Position numbers and translations under genes: made by a program. Of a stretch of DNA of 64,000 nucleotides, positions 16,657 to 25,898 are shown piece by piece (position 1 is the stretch's first letter; the number at the start of each line of letters is the position of its first letter). The stretch lies in contig NZ_JACHYN010000013.1 of assembly GCF_014192915.1 (NCBI RefSeq), positions 1-64,000 on the forward strand, read 5' to 3'. The notes beneath the pieces are model-generated. The model had not been told where the DNA came from, ran no database searches, and saw nothing but the letters and a program-made list of their open reading frames with translations. The stretch is from Azospirillum sp. OGB3. GTDB lineage: Bacteria > Pseudomonadota > Alphaproteobacteria > Azospirillales > Azospirillaceae.

Positions 16657-17455
16657 AGTCCGGCACCTGCGCCGCGTCCAGGGGTTTGGCCAGCAGATAG
16701 CCCTGGATGCGGTCGCAACGGTAGGCGCGCAGGTAGAGAAGCTCCTCGTTGGTCTCCACCCCTTCGGCGATCGCCTGCATCCCCAGCGCGTGGGCGAGGT
16801 CGATGATGGCGCGCACGATGGCGGCGGCGTCGCGGTCCTGCACCATCGCCTGGGTGAAATGCTTGTCGATCTTCAGCGCCTCGACCGGCACGCGGCGCAA
16901 CAGGGCCAGCGAGGAATAGCCCGTCCCGAAATCATCCAGCACCAGCCGAACCCCGGCGCCGCGCAGCTGGGTCAGCACCTCGCGCGAGGACTCGCTGTGC
17001 TCGAACAGGGCGGTTTCGGTCAGTTCCAGCTTCAGGTTCGCGGCGGGCAGGCCGGTTTCGGCGAGGATGCCCAGAACGGCACGGGCGAAGCCGGGGTCCT
17101 GCAACTGCCGCGCCGACAGGTTCACCGCCACCGGCACATCGGCGATGCCACCCTGCATCCAGCCCGCCGCGATCTCGCAGGCGCGGCGCACCGTCCACTC
17201 GCCCAGGATGTGGATGGCGTCGCTGGTTTCCGCCATGGGGATGAAGACGTCGGGCGGGATCACCGTGCCGTCGTCGAGCCGCCAGCGCGACAGCGCCTCG
17301 AACCCGGTCAGTCGCCCGCTCTGGGTATCAGCCTGCGGCTGGAAGGCGAGGCGCAGCTCGCCGTGCCGGATGGCGTCGCGCACGCGGTCGGAGAAGGTAC
17401 CGGGACCCGGCGCGATGGCACCCGGCGCGATGGTCGCGTTCTGGTTCACCGCCAT
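16619..17455 (-). CDS. Stand-alone EAL-domain c-di-GMP phosphodiesterase
   Basis: This 278-aa protein consists almost only of an EAL domain. All main catalytic motifs are present: FEALSRW, NLSARQL, LELTET, DDFGTGYSS, LKID, AEGVET and QGYLLAKP. It should hydrolyse c-di-GMP. It has no sensory domain, so activity is probably set by expression or a partner. The N-terminus has a short duplicated APGAIAPG from a small tandem repeat near 17405. The 3' end overlaps the Nudix gene. Confidence 0.88.
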   Translation of the reverse strand: MAVNQNATIAPGAIAPGPGTFSDRVRDAIRHGELRLAFQPQADTQSGRLTGFEALSRWRLDDGTVIPPDVFIPMAETSDAIHILGEWTVRRACEIAAGWMQGGIADVPVAVNLSARQLQDPGFARAVLGILAETGLPAANLKLELTETALFEHSESSREVLTQLRGAGVRLVLDDFGTGYSSLALLRRVPVEALKIDKHFTQAMVQDRDAAAIVRAIIDLAHALGMQAIAEGVETNEELLYLRAYRCDRIQGYLLAKPLDAAQVPDFIRRLAATPTGG

Positions 17456-17612
17456 ATCCCCTCCGGTCCGGCCCGCGGTTGTCGCCCATTTCAGTGGACT
17501 TAACAGCCGAAGCGAGGCTTGTTAACCATATCTCAGGGGTATTTAAGCGGTTTTTCCAGTTTTACGAAAGGGTTAACGGATTTCCCGACGGTGATAAGAT
17601 TGGGGGGCGTTA

Positions 17613-17641
17613 ACCCCTTCTCCCTCAAGGAGGGGAAGGGG
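17613..17641 (-). terminator. Terminator-like repeat downstream of ychF
   Basis: CCCCTTCTCCCTC-AAG-GAGGGGAAGGGG, with one mismatch, lies 16 bases past the ychF stop. It belongs to the palindromic repeat theme. The 130 bases between here and the EAL start hold no other feature. Confidence 0.5.
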
Positions 17642-17656
17642 TCAGCGGAATTCCAA

Positions 17657-18757
17657 TCAGACGTTGAAGCGGAAGTGGAAGATGTCGCCGTCGTTGACGA
17701 CGTATTCCTTGCCTTCCTGGCGCATCTTGCCGTTGTCCTTCGCGCCCTGCTCGCCGCCCAGCGTGACGTAGCTGTCGAAATCGATCGTCTCGGCCCGGAT
17801 GAAGCCGCGCTCGAAATCGGTGTGGATGACGCCCGCCGCTTCCGGGGCCTTGGCGCCGCGGCGCACGGTCCAGGCGCGGGCCTCCTTCGGGCCGACGGTG
17901 AAGAAGGTGATGAGGTCGAGCAGCTGGAAGCCGGCGCGGATCAGCTTGTTGAGGCCGGTCTCCTCCAGGCCGAGGGATTCCAGGAATTCCTGCTTCTCGG
18001 CGGCGTCGGAGAGCTGGGCGACCTCCGCCTCGATGGCGGCGGAGATGACGACCATGCCGGCGTTCTCGGCCTTGGCCTTCTCGGCGACCTTGGCGGTCAG
18101 GCCGTTGCCGGTGGCGGCGGACGCCTCTTCGACGTTGCAGACGTAGAGGACCGGCTTGGCGGTCAGCAGCATGAACTGCTTGAAGACCGGCTTCTCCTCC
18201 TCGCTGACCTCGACGACCCGGGCCGGCTTGCCGTCCTGGAGGACCTTCAGCGCGCGCTCCATCAGATCGGCCTTGATCTTGGAGTCCTTGTCGCCGCCCT
18301 TGGCCTTCTTCTGGAGGCTGGTGAGCTGGCGCTCCAGGCTCTCCATGTCGGCGAGCATCAGTTCCGTCTCGACCACCTCGGCGTCGCGCAGGGGATCGAC
18401 GTTGCCTTCCACATGGGTGACGTCGTCGTCCTCGAAGCAGCGCAGGACGTGGACGATGGCGTCCACCTCGCGGATGTTGGCGAGGAACTGGTTGCCCAGC
18501 CCTTCACCCTTCGAGGCGCCGCGGATCAGGCCGGCGATGTCGACGAATTCGAGCTGGGTCGGGATGATCTTCTGCGACTTGGCGATGGCCGCCAGCTTGT
18601 CCAGCCGCGGGTCGGGCACGCCGACGCGGCCGACGTTCGGCTCCTTGGTGCAGAAGGGGAAGTTCGCCGCCTCGGCCGCCTGGGTGGCGGTCAGCGCGTT
18701 GAACAGGGTCGACTTGCCGACGTTCGGCAGGCCGACGATGCCGCAATTGAAGCCCAT
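17657..18757 (-). CDS. ychF: Redox-regulated ATPase YchF
   Basis: This 366-aa OBG-family P-loop protein prefers ATP and associates with ribosomes. It begins MGFNCGIVGLPNVGKSTLFN with the Walker A motif. The G3 region is in DIAGLIRGASKGEGLGNQFL, a coiled-coil helical domain follows at about 120-200, and the C-terminal TGS domain starts near LLDLITFFTVGPKEARAWTV. Length and order are standard. The usual partner gene pth is not next to it here. Confidence 0.96.
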   Translation of the reverse strand: MGFNCGIVGLPNVGKSTLFNALTATQAAEAANFPFCTKEPNVGRVGVPDPRLDKLAAIAKSQKIIPTQLEFVDIAGLIRGASKGEGLGNQFLANIREVDAIVHVLRCFEDDDVTHVEGNVDPLRDAEVVETELMLADMESLERQLTSLQKKAKGGDKDSKIKADLMERALKVLQDGKPARVVEVSEEEKPVFKQFMLLTAKPVLYVCNVEEASAATGNGLTAKVAEKAKAENAGMVVISAAIEAEVAQLSDAAEKQEFLESLGLEETGLNKLIRAGFQLLDLITFFTVGPKEARAWTVRRGAKAPEAAGVIHTDFERGFIRAETIDFDSYVTLGGEQGAKDNGKMRQEGKEYVVNDGDIFHFRFNV

Positions 18758-18875
18758 GGGGGTGCTCGCCGTCGGAAATCTCGGGAATTGGGGCGCTTTA
18801 TCCTACGTGGAGCCGCAAAGCGCAAACGGGAAGTGGGGGTGGGCAGGGTTGAACGCCGCTTCCGGCGGGGCTGAG

Positions 18876-19691
18876 TCACCGCGGGCGGAACAGGAAGGGC
18901 ACGGAGAAGACGCGGTCCTCCGCCGTCAGGCCGGGCGGCGGGGCGGGGAAGGGCGACGCCTTGCGCACCGCGGCCAGGGCCGCCCGATCCAGGGCCTCGT
19001 CGCCGCTCGACGTGAGGATGGAGGCGTCGAGCACCTCGCCCGCCGTGCCGAGGGTCAGCTTGACGGTGGCCTGCCCGCTGCCGACCACCTTCTCCGGCTT
19101 GTGCCGTCCGATCCAGGCCCAGACCTGCGCCCCGTAATCCACCATTGCGCCCCGGCTGGCCGAGACCGGCTCAACCGCCGCCGCGTTGCGGCCGGTTCCG
19201 GTTCCGGTTCCGGTTCCGGCTTCGGCGGATGGCGCCGGTGATGGGCTTGGGCCCGGTGCCGCCTGCGGTTTCGACACCGCCTTGACGGGCGGCTTCGGCT
19301 TCGGTTTGGGTGGCGGGGGAGGGGGCGGTTCCGGTGCGGATTCCGGGGTCGGCTCCAGCAGCGGGGGCACCGGTTCCAGCGCCACCTCCGGCTCGGGTTC
19401 CGGGACCGGTTGCGGCCCGGGGTCCTGCTGCGGCTCGCTTTCCGGTTCGGCGACCGCTGCCGGCGGCGGGCCGCTGTCCACCTCGGACGCCACCAGCATC
19501 ATCTCGATCACCGGGGTGATGGTTTCGTTCAGGCTGACGGCGCCGGTCTCCTCCGCGACCGTGCCGGGGGCCGCTCCGGCGGCGGACAGAAGGACGGCCA
19601 GGGCGCCGGCGTGCAGCGTCCCGGACAGGGCGAGCGCCCCCAGCGGCCGGCGGGCCGGCTGGGGGCGCTCATGCAGGCGGATCGCGCGCAA
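18876..19691 (-). CDS. tonB: TonB-family energy transducer
   Basis: This 271-aa protein has an N-terminal membrane anchor (LGALALSGTLHAGALAVLLS). A long periplasmic Pro/Glu and Pro/Lys spacer follows, then a (Gly-Thr)4 linker and a C-terminal TonB domain with TVKLTLGTAGEVLDASILTS and DRAALAAVRKASPFPAPP. It transmits proton motive force from ExbBD to outer membrane receptors. It lies 27 bases downstream of the OprC-like receptor on the same strand, so it is probably dedicated to that receptor. The Gly-Thr linker is encoded by a hexanucleotide tandem repeat. Confidence 0.88.
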   Translation of the reverse strand: MRAIRLHERPQPARRPLGALALSGTLHAGALAVLLSAAGAAPGTVAEETGAVSLNETITPVIEMMLVASEVDSGPPPAAVAEPESEPQQDPGPQPVPEPEPEVALEPVPPLLEPTPESAPEPPPPPPPKPKPKPPVKAVSKPQAAPGPSPSPAPSAEAGTGTGTGTGRNAAAVEPVSASRGAMVDYGAQVWAWIGRHKPEKVVGSGQATVKLTLGTAGEVLDASILTSSGDEALDRAALAAVRKASPFPAPPPGLTAEDRVFSVPFLFRPR

Positions 19692-19718
19692 GGCGGGGGC
19701 CTCGTCAGCCGGCCTCCA

Positions 19719-21956
19719 TCAGAAGGCCATGGTCAGGCCGAGGTTGAAGGACCGCCCCATGCCGGCCAGGGCGCCGATCGGCTGGCGGTTGCCGCTGGCG
19801 CGGAAATCGCCGTAATCGACGCCGCCCAGCGGCAGGTGATACTGGGCGCCGAACAGGTTCTCGATCCCGACGTCGGCGCGCAGGTTGCCCCAGACGTAGC
19901 TGGTGCGCAGGTTGACCAGGGCGTAGCTGGGGGTTTCCGGCTCGTTCCGCCCGGAATCGACCAGAAACTTGCGCCCGACCACCTGGAATTCCAGGACGCT
20001 GCTCCAGTCGCCCAGCCGGTGGCCCAGGTCGATCGTCCCGTTCAGCGGCATGATGTGATAGAGGTCGCGCCCGGTGTCGAGGTTGCGGCCGCGGACGTAG
20101 CTGACCACGGCGCCCACCGTAAACTCGCCCAGCCGCTCGTCCTGATGCACCAGGCTGCGGCCCTCGGCGTTGATGCCGTACAGCTCCGCCGTGTGGTTGG
20201 CGAAGCGCAGCTGGACGAAGCCGTTCGACAGGGGGCCGATGCGGTCGGCGTCGATGAAGTTCTCGACGTGCGAATAATAGGGCGTGACCTTGACCGACCA
20301 GCGCTTGGCCTCGGCGTCCTGCCAGGCGGCGGTGGCGCCGACCGTGTAGGCGGTTTCCGGCTTCAGGTCCGGGTTGCCGACATAGCCGTTGGCGTCGCCG
20401 TACCAGCCGATCATGGTGGAGGACATGCCCCCGGTGCCCCAGGCGAACCGCTCGTACAGGTTGGGCGAACGGGTTTTCCGGGCGAAGCCCAGCTCGTAGC
20501 GTTCCGAGGCGGACGGCGCGAAGCGGAGCAGCGCCGTGGCGTCGACGTTCACGTCGGTCTTGGAGCGGTTCTCCCGGTTGAAGGCCGCGGCGGCGGGTGC
20601 GTCCGGGTTCGCCATACCCATCATGCCCATGCCGATCGTGTTGGCCCAGGAGTAGGGCTGGACCGGTCCGTTTTCCATCCACACCACGTCGTTGCGCACG
20701 CCGAGCAGCGAGGTCCAGGCCGGGGTCCAGCGCTTCTCCCACTCGGCGAAGGTGCCCAGCCGGTCGCGCCGTGCGTCGTTCAGGTTCACGAAGGTCAGCG
20801 GCGACATCATCGCCGACCCGGCGACCGGCGGCCACCAGTCGTCGATGCGGTAGCGGACCAGCTCGTTGCCGATGCGCAGCGTGTCCTGCGCCGACAGCGG
20901 AACTTCCGCCGAGACGGCATAGCCCATCTCGTGCGAATCCGTGTTCATCGGCATCCCGCCGCGGTCGGCGCCGCCCTTGTCGTGCAGGAAGTTCATGGCG
21001 TGGGCGGTGCGCTGCCAGAAGGCCCGGCCGTCCAGCGTGCCCCAGTCGAATTCACCCTTGTAATGGCCGTTCAGGGTGGTGCCGCGGTTCAGCGTCATGT
21101 CCATGCGCTGGTTCGCAAAGCCGGAATAGGGCGAATACTGGTAGCCGCCGGACAGGGTGATCTCGTGCCCGTCCTTGCGTGCGCTGGCCGACAGCGCGTG
21201 GTTCTGCACGTTGTAGAGGGTGGAGCGGACCTTGTCCCCATCGCCGTCCTTGTAGTCGTCTGCGCGGCTCCAGGCGCCGCTGTAGCGCAGGCTGAACCGC
21301 TCGGTCGCCGCGGTGGCGGTGCCGGACAGGGTGGTGCCGTTGCCGTTCGACCGGTAGACGGTGGACAGGCTGCCCTCGCCGTGGATGGGCTCGCCAGGCT
21401 GGGCATAGACGGGGGGCTTGCTGGTCACCGAGACGGTGCCGGCGATACTGTCGCCGCCCTTGCTGACCGGGGTGACGCCGGCGATGGCCTCGATGGCGCC
21501 GATGACGGCGGGGTCGGCGTAGGACAGCGGCGCGTTCATGTGGTTGGCGCAGGCGGCGGTCATCGGCATGCCGTCCAGCTGGACGCGCACGCGGTCGTCG
21601 GCCAGACCGTTCAGCGCCGGCAGGCTGGAGAAGCCGCCCGCGCTGTAGAGCGACACGCCGGGCAGGCTGCGCAGCAGAGCCGCGGCGTCCGCGCTGGCGA
21701 TGCGGCGGCTGGCGATCTCGGCGGCGTCCAGCGTGCCGGCGCCGAGCGGCCGGGACAGGCCCTTCTCCGGCGCCGTGACGGCGGGTGCGGTGTTCGTCTC
21801 GACCGGGACGGCGGGCAGGGCCTGCGGGGTCTGTGCCTGGGCCGGCACTGCGCTCAGCGCGGCGAGGACCGCCGTCAGCAGGGCGGTGGAGGCGAGAAGG
21901 CGGTTGGACAAACGGGGGGCGTTCGCCGCGAAGGCGGCGGTGGACAGGCGAATCAT
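19719..21956 (-). CDS. OprC/NosA-like copper TonB-dependent receptor
   Basis: This 745-aa outer membrane receptor has a signal peptide (LLASTALLTAVLAALSAVPAQA) and a plug domain at about 60-190. The segment MPMTAACANHMNAPLSYADP, which carries Cys and Met in the plug, is the hallmark of OprC/NosA copper receptors. A 22-strand barrel ends in an aromatic-terminated MAF. Met-rich loops (GMGMMGMANP, MPMNTDSHEM) also suggest copper handling. It is flanked by DUF2946 upstream and tonB downstream, all on one strand. Likely role: uptake of copper, for example for the oxidase encoded 35 kb away. Confidence 0.85.
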   Translation of the reverse strand: MIRLSTAAFAANAPRLSNRLLASTALLTAVLAALSAVPAQAQTPQALPAVPVETNTAPAVTAPEKGLSRPLGAGTLDAAEIASRRIASADAAALLRSLPGVSLYSAGGFSSLPALNGLADDRVRVQLDGMPMTAACANHMNAPLSYADPAVIGAIEAIAGVTPVSKGGDSIAGTVSVTSKPPVYAQPGEPIHGEGSLSTVYRSNGNGTTLSGTATAATERFSLRYSGAWSRADDYKDGDGDKVRSTLYNVQNHALSASARKDGHEITLSGGYQYSPYSGFANQRMDMTLNRGTTLNGHYKGEFDWGTLDGRAFWQRTAHAMNFLHDKGGADRGGMPMNTDSHEMGYAVSAEVPLSAQDTLRIGNELVRYRIDDWWPPVAGSAMMSPLTFVNLNDARRDRLGTFAEWEKRWTPAWTSLLGVRNDVVWMENGPVQPYSWANTIGMGMMGMANPDAPAAAAFNRENRSKTDVNVDATALLRFAPSASERYELGFARKTRSPNLYERFAWGTGGMSSTMIGWYGDANGYVGNPDLKPETAYTVGATAAWQDAEAKRWSVKVTPYYSHVENFIDADRIGPLSNGFVQLRFANHTAELYGINAEGRSLVHQDERLGEFTVGAVVSYVRGRNLDTGRDLYHIMPLNGTIDLGHRLGDWSSVLEFQVVGRKFLVDSGRNEPETPSYALVNLRTSYVWGNLRADVGIENLFGAQYHLPLGGVDYGDFRASGNRQPIGALAGMGRSFNLGLTMAF

Positions 21957-22170
21957 TGGGCGCTCGTTCTCGAAACGGACGAGTGGAGATCGACGCAGCC
22001 TTGCCGTCCCGCCCGGTCCTCGATCCGCGCGCCGATCGGCGCACGGGATCGCGACCGGCGAGGTGCGGTGCGGAGGCTGGCGTTCAGGGTGGGATGGGCA
22101 TGGCCGGACAGGCCGCGCCGCCGGGCTCGACAGCCGGGCGCGGCGATCACAGGGCGCGTGCCGAGGGTGG

Positions 22171-22584
22171 TCAGACGAGGATCGGGGGCGCTCGGGCCTT
22201 CAGCCGCGACAGGAACCAGCCGGCGGCGATGTGCTGGCCGGGCAATCCGATGGAACTGTGGGCGGTGACGGAGACCGGCAGCACCACCGTCAGAAGCGGC
22301 GGCAGCGTCGTGAGGCCGGCGACCAGACCGCACACCGGGCAGTCCTCACCCATGGACAGCGTGGGTTTTCCATCCGGAAGCAGGGACTCGGGAGGAGGGC
22401 CGTCGGGGAGGGCGATGGAGGCCATGCCCTGCGGCGTGCAGATCATGACCGTCTCGCCGGTCTCGGCGTTGGCCACCGGAACCAGGAAGGCCCAGCCGAG
22501 AAGCTGCAGCAGCAAGGCCATACCGCCCGCCATCACGGCGGCGCGGCCCAGCCTGCGTCCGATGCTTCCAAACAAAGCCGACAT
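22171..22584 (-). CDS. DUF2946 family protein
   Basis: This 137-aa exported or membrane protein has hydrophobic N-terminus MAGGMALLLQLLGWAFLVPV and the family motif EDCPVCGL with a CxxC pair. DUF2946 members commonly sit beside copper receptors and copper chaperones; metal binding by CxxC is expected but unproved. The 214-base gap to the receptor gene has no ORF but holds short palindromes (GCGCCGATCGGCGC). It is probably the first gene of the copper unit. Confidence 0.75.
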   Translation of the reverse strand: MSALFGSIGRRLGRAAVMAGGMALLLQLLGWAFLVPVANAETGETVMICTPQGMASIALPDGPPPESLLPDGKPTLSMGEDCPVCGLVAGLTTLPPLLTVVLPVSVTAHSSIGLPGQHIAAGWFLSRLKARAPPILV

Positions 22585-22594
22585 GTTCCGGGCG

Positions 22595-22619
22595 AACCCC
22601 TTTATCCGAGCAAGGGGTT
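22595..22619 (-). promoter_or_regulatory. Hairpin in the leader of the copper operon
   Basis: AACCCCTT pairs with AAGGGGTT across eight bases, 11 bases upstream of the DUF2946 start. It has no T-run, so it may be a regulator site or leader structure. Confidence 0.35.
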
Positions 22620-22699
22620 AGGCTAATCGGGCTAAGCCGAAGGAACAAGGGACCATTGGTCGCACCCCCGCGTCGGCGCGCAACCCCAGGAGGGCAAAA

Positions 22700-24721
22700 T
22701 CAGGAGGGCAGAACCTCGTCCAGCGCCCCGGCCAGATCGGCGGGCAGCACCGGCTTATGCAGCAGGCGGCAGCCGAGCGACATGGCCTCGCGCAAACGCT
22801 CCGGCGCGGTGTCGCCGGTGATGATGATGCCCGGCACCGGCCAGCGCTGGCGCACCAGCTCGACCACCGAGCGCCCGGAGTCGCCGCCCGGCAGGCGGTA
22901 GTCGGTCAGCACCACATGGGGGCGCCGCAGGCTAGGCAGCGTCGCGGCCAGTTCCCCCGCCGAGGACACGGCGACCACGCGCAGGCCCCAGCGCTTCAGC
23001 AACATGGTCATGCTGCGGCGGACCTGCTCGTCGTCCTCGACCAGCAGCACCGTGCGCCCCTTCAGCCGGGGTTCCCGGCCGACGGCCGGCACCGCCGCGG
23101 CGCCGGTGTCCGTCTGGCGGGCGTAGGGCACCGTCACCGAGAAGACCGAGCCCGCCCCGACCCGTGAGCGCAGCGTCACCTCCGTCCCCAGCAGGTGGGC
23201 GATGCGCGACACGATGGACAGCCCCAGCCCGAAGCCCTGGGTGCCGTTGCGCTCCGGGTTGTTGAGCTGGCGGAACTCCTCGAAAATGGCCCCGCGGGCG
23301 TCCTCGGGGATGCCCGGCCCGTTGTCCCACACCTGGAACTCGACCCCGTCCGCCCGGTGGCGGCAGCCGAGCAGCACCCGGCCCTTGGCGTCCTTTCCCT
23401 TGGCGTCCGTTCCCCTGGCATCCGTTCCCTTTGGCCGGCCATGGGCGATGGCGTTGGAGAGCAGGTTGCGCAGCATCCGTTCCAGGAGATGCGGATCGGT
23501 GCACACCGCCAGACGGCCGGGCCGGCAGCGCAGCTCAATGGACGAGGCCTCGGCCACGCCACGGAACTCCTCGGCCAGACGGGTCATCAGGGCGGTGGGG
23601 GAGAAGTCGGTGACCGACACCTCGATGACCCCGGCCTCCAGCCGGGACAGGTCGAGCAGCCCGCTCAGCATGCCGTTCAGGCTGTCGATGGACGCCTTCA
23701 GCCGGTTCAGCGATTCCTGGGCGACCGGGTCCGCGCCGACCGACCCGAGCAGGACGTGGGCGTAGAGGGCCGCCGCCTGGATCGGTTGGCGCAGGTCGTG
23801 GCTGGCCGCGGCGAGGAACTTGGTCTTGGCCCGGTTCGCCGCCTCCGCGGTCTCCTTCGCGCGCTTGAGCTGTTCCTGTGTCCGCTTCCGCTCGGTCACG
23901 TCGCGGAAGATCACGGCGATGCGGCGCTGGTCGGGGGCGCCGACCTTGAAGACGTAGAAGCTGATCCACTTCTCCAGCGGCCCGGCGTACAGCTCCGTCC
24001 GCGTCGATTCCCCGTCGCGGGCGGCGCGGCCGAACACTTCGTACCAGTGATCCTCGAAGGCCGGGCTGATCTCGCGCAGCCGCCGCCCCACGAAATCCTC
24101 CCCGGTCATACGCTGCGCCGCGGGATTCATCTCGAGATAGAGGACATCGGCCGGCCGGTCGCCCTCGAACAGCACCTCGGCGAGGAGGAACCCCTCGTCC
24201 ATCGCCTCGAACAGGGTGCGGAAGCGCCGCTCGCTCTCGGCGAGCTGGGCCGTGCGCTCCTCCACCCGCTGCTCCAGATCGGCGTTGGCCTCCTCCAATT
24301 CCTCGGTGAGGACCTGAAGCTCCTCGTAGGAGGTCTGGAGTTCCTCCGACAGATGGGTTTCGCCCTGGCGGAGCGTGTTCAAGCGCTGGTCGGAATCCGC
24401 CAGGGCGTCGAGCAGCTCCGCCCGGTGGGTTTCCGACGCGGTGAGGCGTTCGCGCAGTGTGGCGATCTCCCGCCGCTGCGCGGTCATCTCCTCTTCGAAC
24501 TGAAGCCGATCGGCGGCGAGAAGGCGGGCTTCCTCCTGCGCGTCCTCCGCCGTCACAAGGGCCTGTTCCAGGCTCCGGTCCAGCTCCGCGACACGCTGGC
24601 GCAGCGATTCACGCTCGGACTCGCGCGCCCCGTCCTCCGCACGGATGGATGCCGATCTGCCCAAGCCCTTCCCCCTCGCTGGGAACGAACATTCCCTCTC
24701 ACTGGCAACGAATGTTTGCAC
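22700..24721 (-). CDS. PAS hybrid histidine kinase
   Basis: A 673-aa protein. Residues about 30-170 form a long coiled coil (LRQRVAELDRSLEQALVTAE ... TSYEELQVLTEELEEANADL). A PAS domain spans about 170-285. The dimerisation box AASHDLRQPIQAA carries the phosphoryl His, followed by an ATPase domain (LLSNAIAHG, DNGPGIP, GFGLGLSIV). A C-terminal receiver domain follows (VLLVEDDEQV, phospho-Asp in LTDYRLPGG, Lys in LHKP). No membrane segment, so it is cytoplasmic. A 15-base tandem repeat inserts GTDARGTDAKGKDAKG between ATPase motifs. The start codon would be GTG at 24721; an internal start is possible. It is divergent from the CheB gene. Confidence 0.85.
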   Translation of the reverse strand: MQTFVASERECSFPARGKGLGRSASIRAEDGARESERESLRQRVAELDRSLEQALVTAEDAQEEARLLAADRLQFEEEMTAQRREIATLRERLTASETHRAELLDALADSDQRLNTLRQGETHLSEELQTSYEELQVLTEELEEANADLEQRVEERTAQLAESERRFRTLFEAMDEGFLLAEVLFEGDRPADVLYLEMNPAAQRMTGEDFVGRRLREISPAFEDHWYEVFGRAARDGESTRTELYAGPLEKWISFYVFKVGAPDQRRIAVIFRDVTERKRTQEQLKRAKETAEAANRAKTKFLAAASHDLRQPIQAAALYAHVLLGSVGADPVAQESLNRLKASIDSLNGMLSGLLDLSRLEAGVIEVSVTDFSPTALMTRLAEEFRGVAEASSIELRCRPGRLAVCTDPHLLERMLRNLLSNAIAHGRPKGTDARGTDAKGKDAKGRVLLGCRHRADGVEFQVWDNGPGIPEDARGAIFEEFRQLNNPERNGTQGFGLGLSIVSRIAHLLGTEVTLRSRVGAGSVFSVTVPYARQTDTGAAAVPAVGREPRLKGRTVLLVEDDEQVRRSMTMLLKRWGLRVVAVSSAGELAATLPSLRRPHVVLTDYRLPGGDSGRSVVELVRQRWPVPGIIITGDTAPERLREAMSLGCRLLHKPVLPADLAGALDEVLPS

Positions 24722-24826
24722 AGAACGAACAACGGCGCGCTTGGGGAAAAGTTATACAACCAAAGCCGGAATTTTCGCGCCGACGCGCTGTTGTCATCCT
24801 GCACGCAAAAGGGTCGTTCCCGGATC

Positions 24827-25852
24827 ATGGACAAGAGGGACATCCTGGCCATCGGAGCCTCCGCCGGCGGGATCACCGCCCTGCGCAGGCTGTTCGCGGC
24901 CATGCCGCGCGATGCGACGGCCACGGTCTTCGTCGTTCAGCACATCGGCGCCACGCGCAGCGTGCTGCCGGTTCTGCTGTCGCGCGCCGGCTGGCTTCCC
25001 GCCTTCCATCCCGAGGATGGCGAGCCGGTGCGGGAGGGCTGGATCCACGTCGCCCCGCCCGATCACCATCTGCTCGTCAAGGACGGTTGCGCGCTGGTGC
25101 GCCGCGGCGCGCGGGAGAACCGCTGCCGTCCCGCCATTGATCCTCTGTTCCGGTCGGTGGCGGTCGCCTACGGGGTGCGGGCGGTGGGGCTGATCCTGAC
25201 CGGCACGCTGGACGACGGGACCGCCGGGCTGCGCGCCATCAAGCGCTGCGGCGGGCTGGCGGTGGTGCAGGACCCGGACGACGCCGAATGGCCGGACATG
25301 CCGCGCAACGCGCTGCGGCACGTCTCGGCGGACTCCTGCGCTCCGCTGTCCGATCTGCCGGCGCTGCTGGTCCGCCTTTTGTCCGAGCCGTCCGGCCCGG
25401 CCGTACCGGTCCCCGTCGACATCGCGATGGAGGCGCGCGTCCCGGAGAACGAGTTCGACGCGATGCCGGACCTCACCGCCGCCGTCGGCAGGCCGAGCAC
25501 GCTGAGCTGCCCGGATTGCGGCGGCAATCTGGTGGAGATCGAGGACGGGCCGTTGCTGCGCTTCCGCTGCAAGGTCGGCCACGCCTATGGCCCTGCGGCG
25601 CTGGCGGAGTCGCATCGGGAGGCGGTCGAGCAGGCCATCTGGGTCGCCCTGCGCACCCATCAGGACCGTGCCCTCATGTTCCGGCGCCTGGCCGAGCGGG
25701 CCCGTAAGCAGGGGCATGCCACCGTAGAGGCCAACTGGACCAAGTCCGTCCAGGAGGCCGAGCGGACCGTGGCAATGCTGAAGGAGGTGCTGTCCCGGCA
25801 GGGTAAGGGTCAGGAGCTGGCCGGCGGCCTGGCCGAGGAAGGGGAGGACTGA
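24827..25852 (+). CDS. Stand-alone CheB-type methylesterase with zinc ribbon
   Basis: A 341-aa protein. Residues 1-190 are a CheB catalytic domain: Ser in AIGASAGG, His in VVQHIG and Asp in LTGTLDDGTAG. There is no receiver domain in front, unlike chemotaxis CheB. Near residue 225 a CPDCGG...FRCKVGHAYG zinc-ribbon-like segment begins, followed by a helical C-terminal tail. This arrangement is known from CheB/CheR sensory proteins. It is convergent with the CheR-PAS gene and divergent from the hybrid kinase. Confidence 0.85.
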   Translation: MDKRDILAIGASAGGITALRRLFAAMPRDATATVFVVQHIGATRSVLPVLLSRAGWLPAFHPEDGEPVREGWIHVAPPDHHLLVKDGCALVRRGARENRCRPAIDPLFRSVAVAYGVRAVGLILTGTLDDGTAGLRAIKRCGGLAVVQDPDDAEWPDMPRNALRHVSADSCAPLSDLPALLVRLLSEPSGPAVPVPVDIAMEARVPENEFDAMPDLTAAVGRPSTLSCPDCGGNLVEIEDGPLLRFRCKVGHAYGPAALAESHREAVEQAIWVALRTHQDRALMFRRLAERARKQGHATVEANWTKSVQEAERTVAMLKEVLSRQGKGQELAGGLAEEGED

Positions 25853-25898
25853 CGGAGTCGCCTCCACCCGCTGCCGGGCGGCGCGCCCCGGCCGTCCT

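Noticed and set aside
17519-18874. 451-aa frame antisense to ychF
   Set aside because: Opposite a certain YchF; composition is Leu/Gly/Asp/Val-biased shadow sequence.
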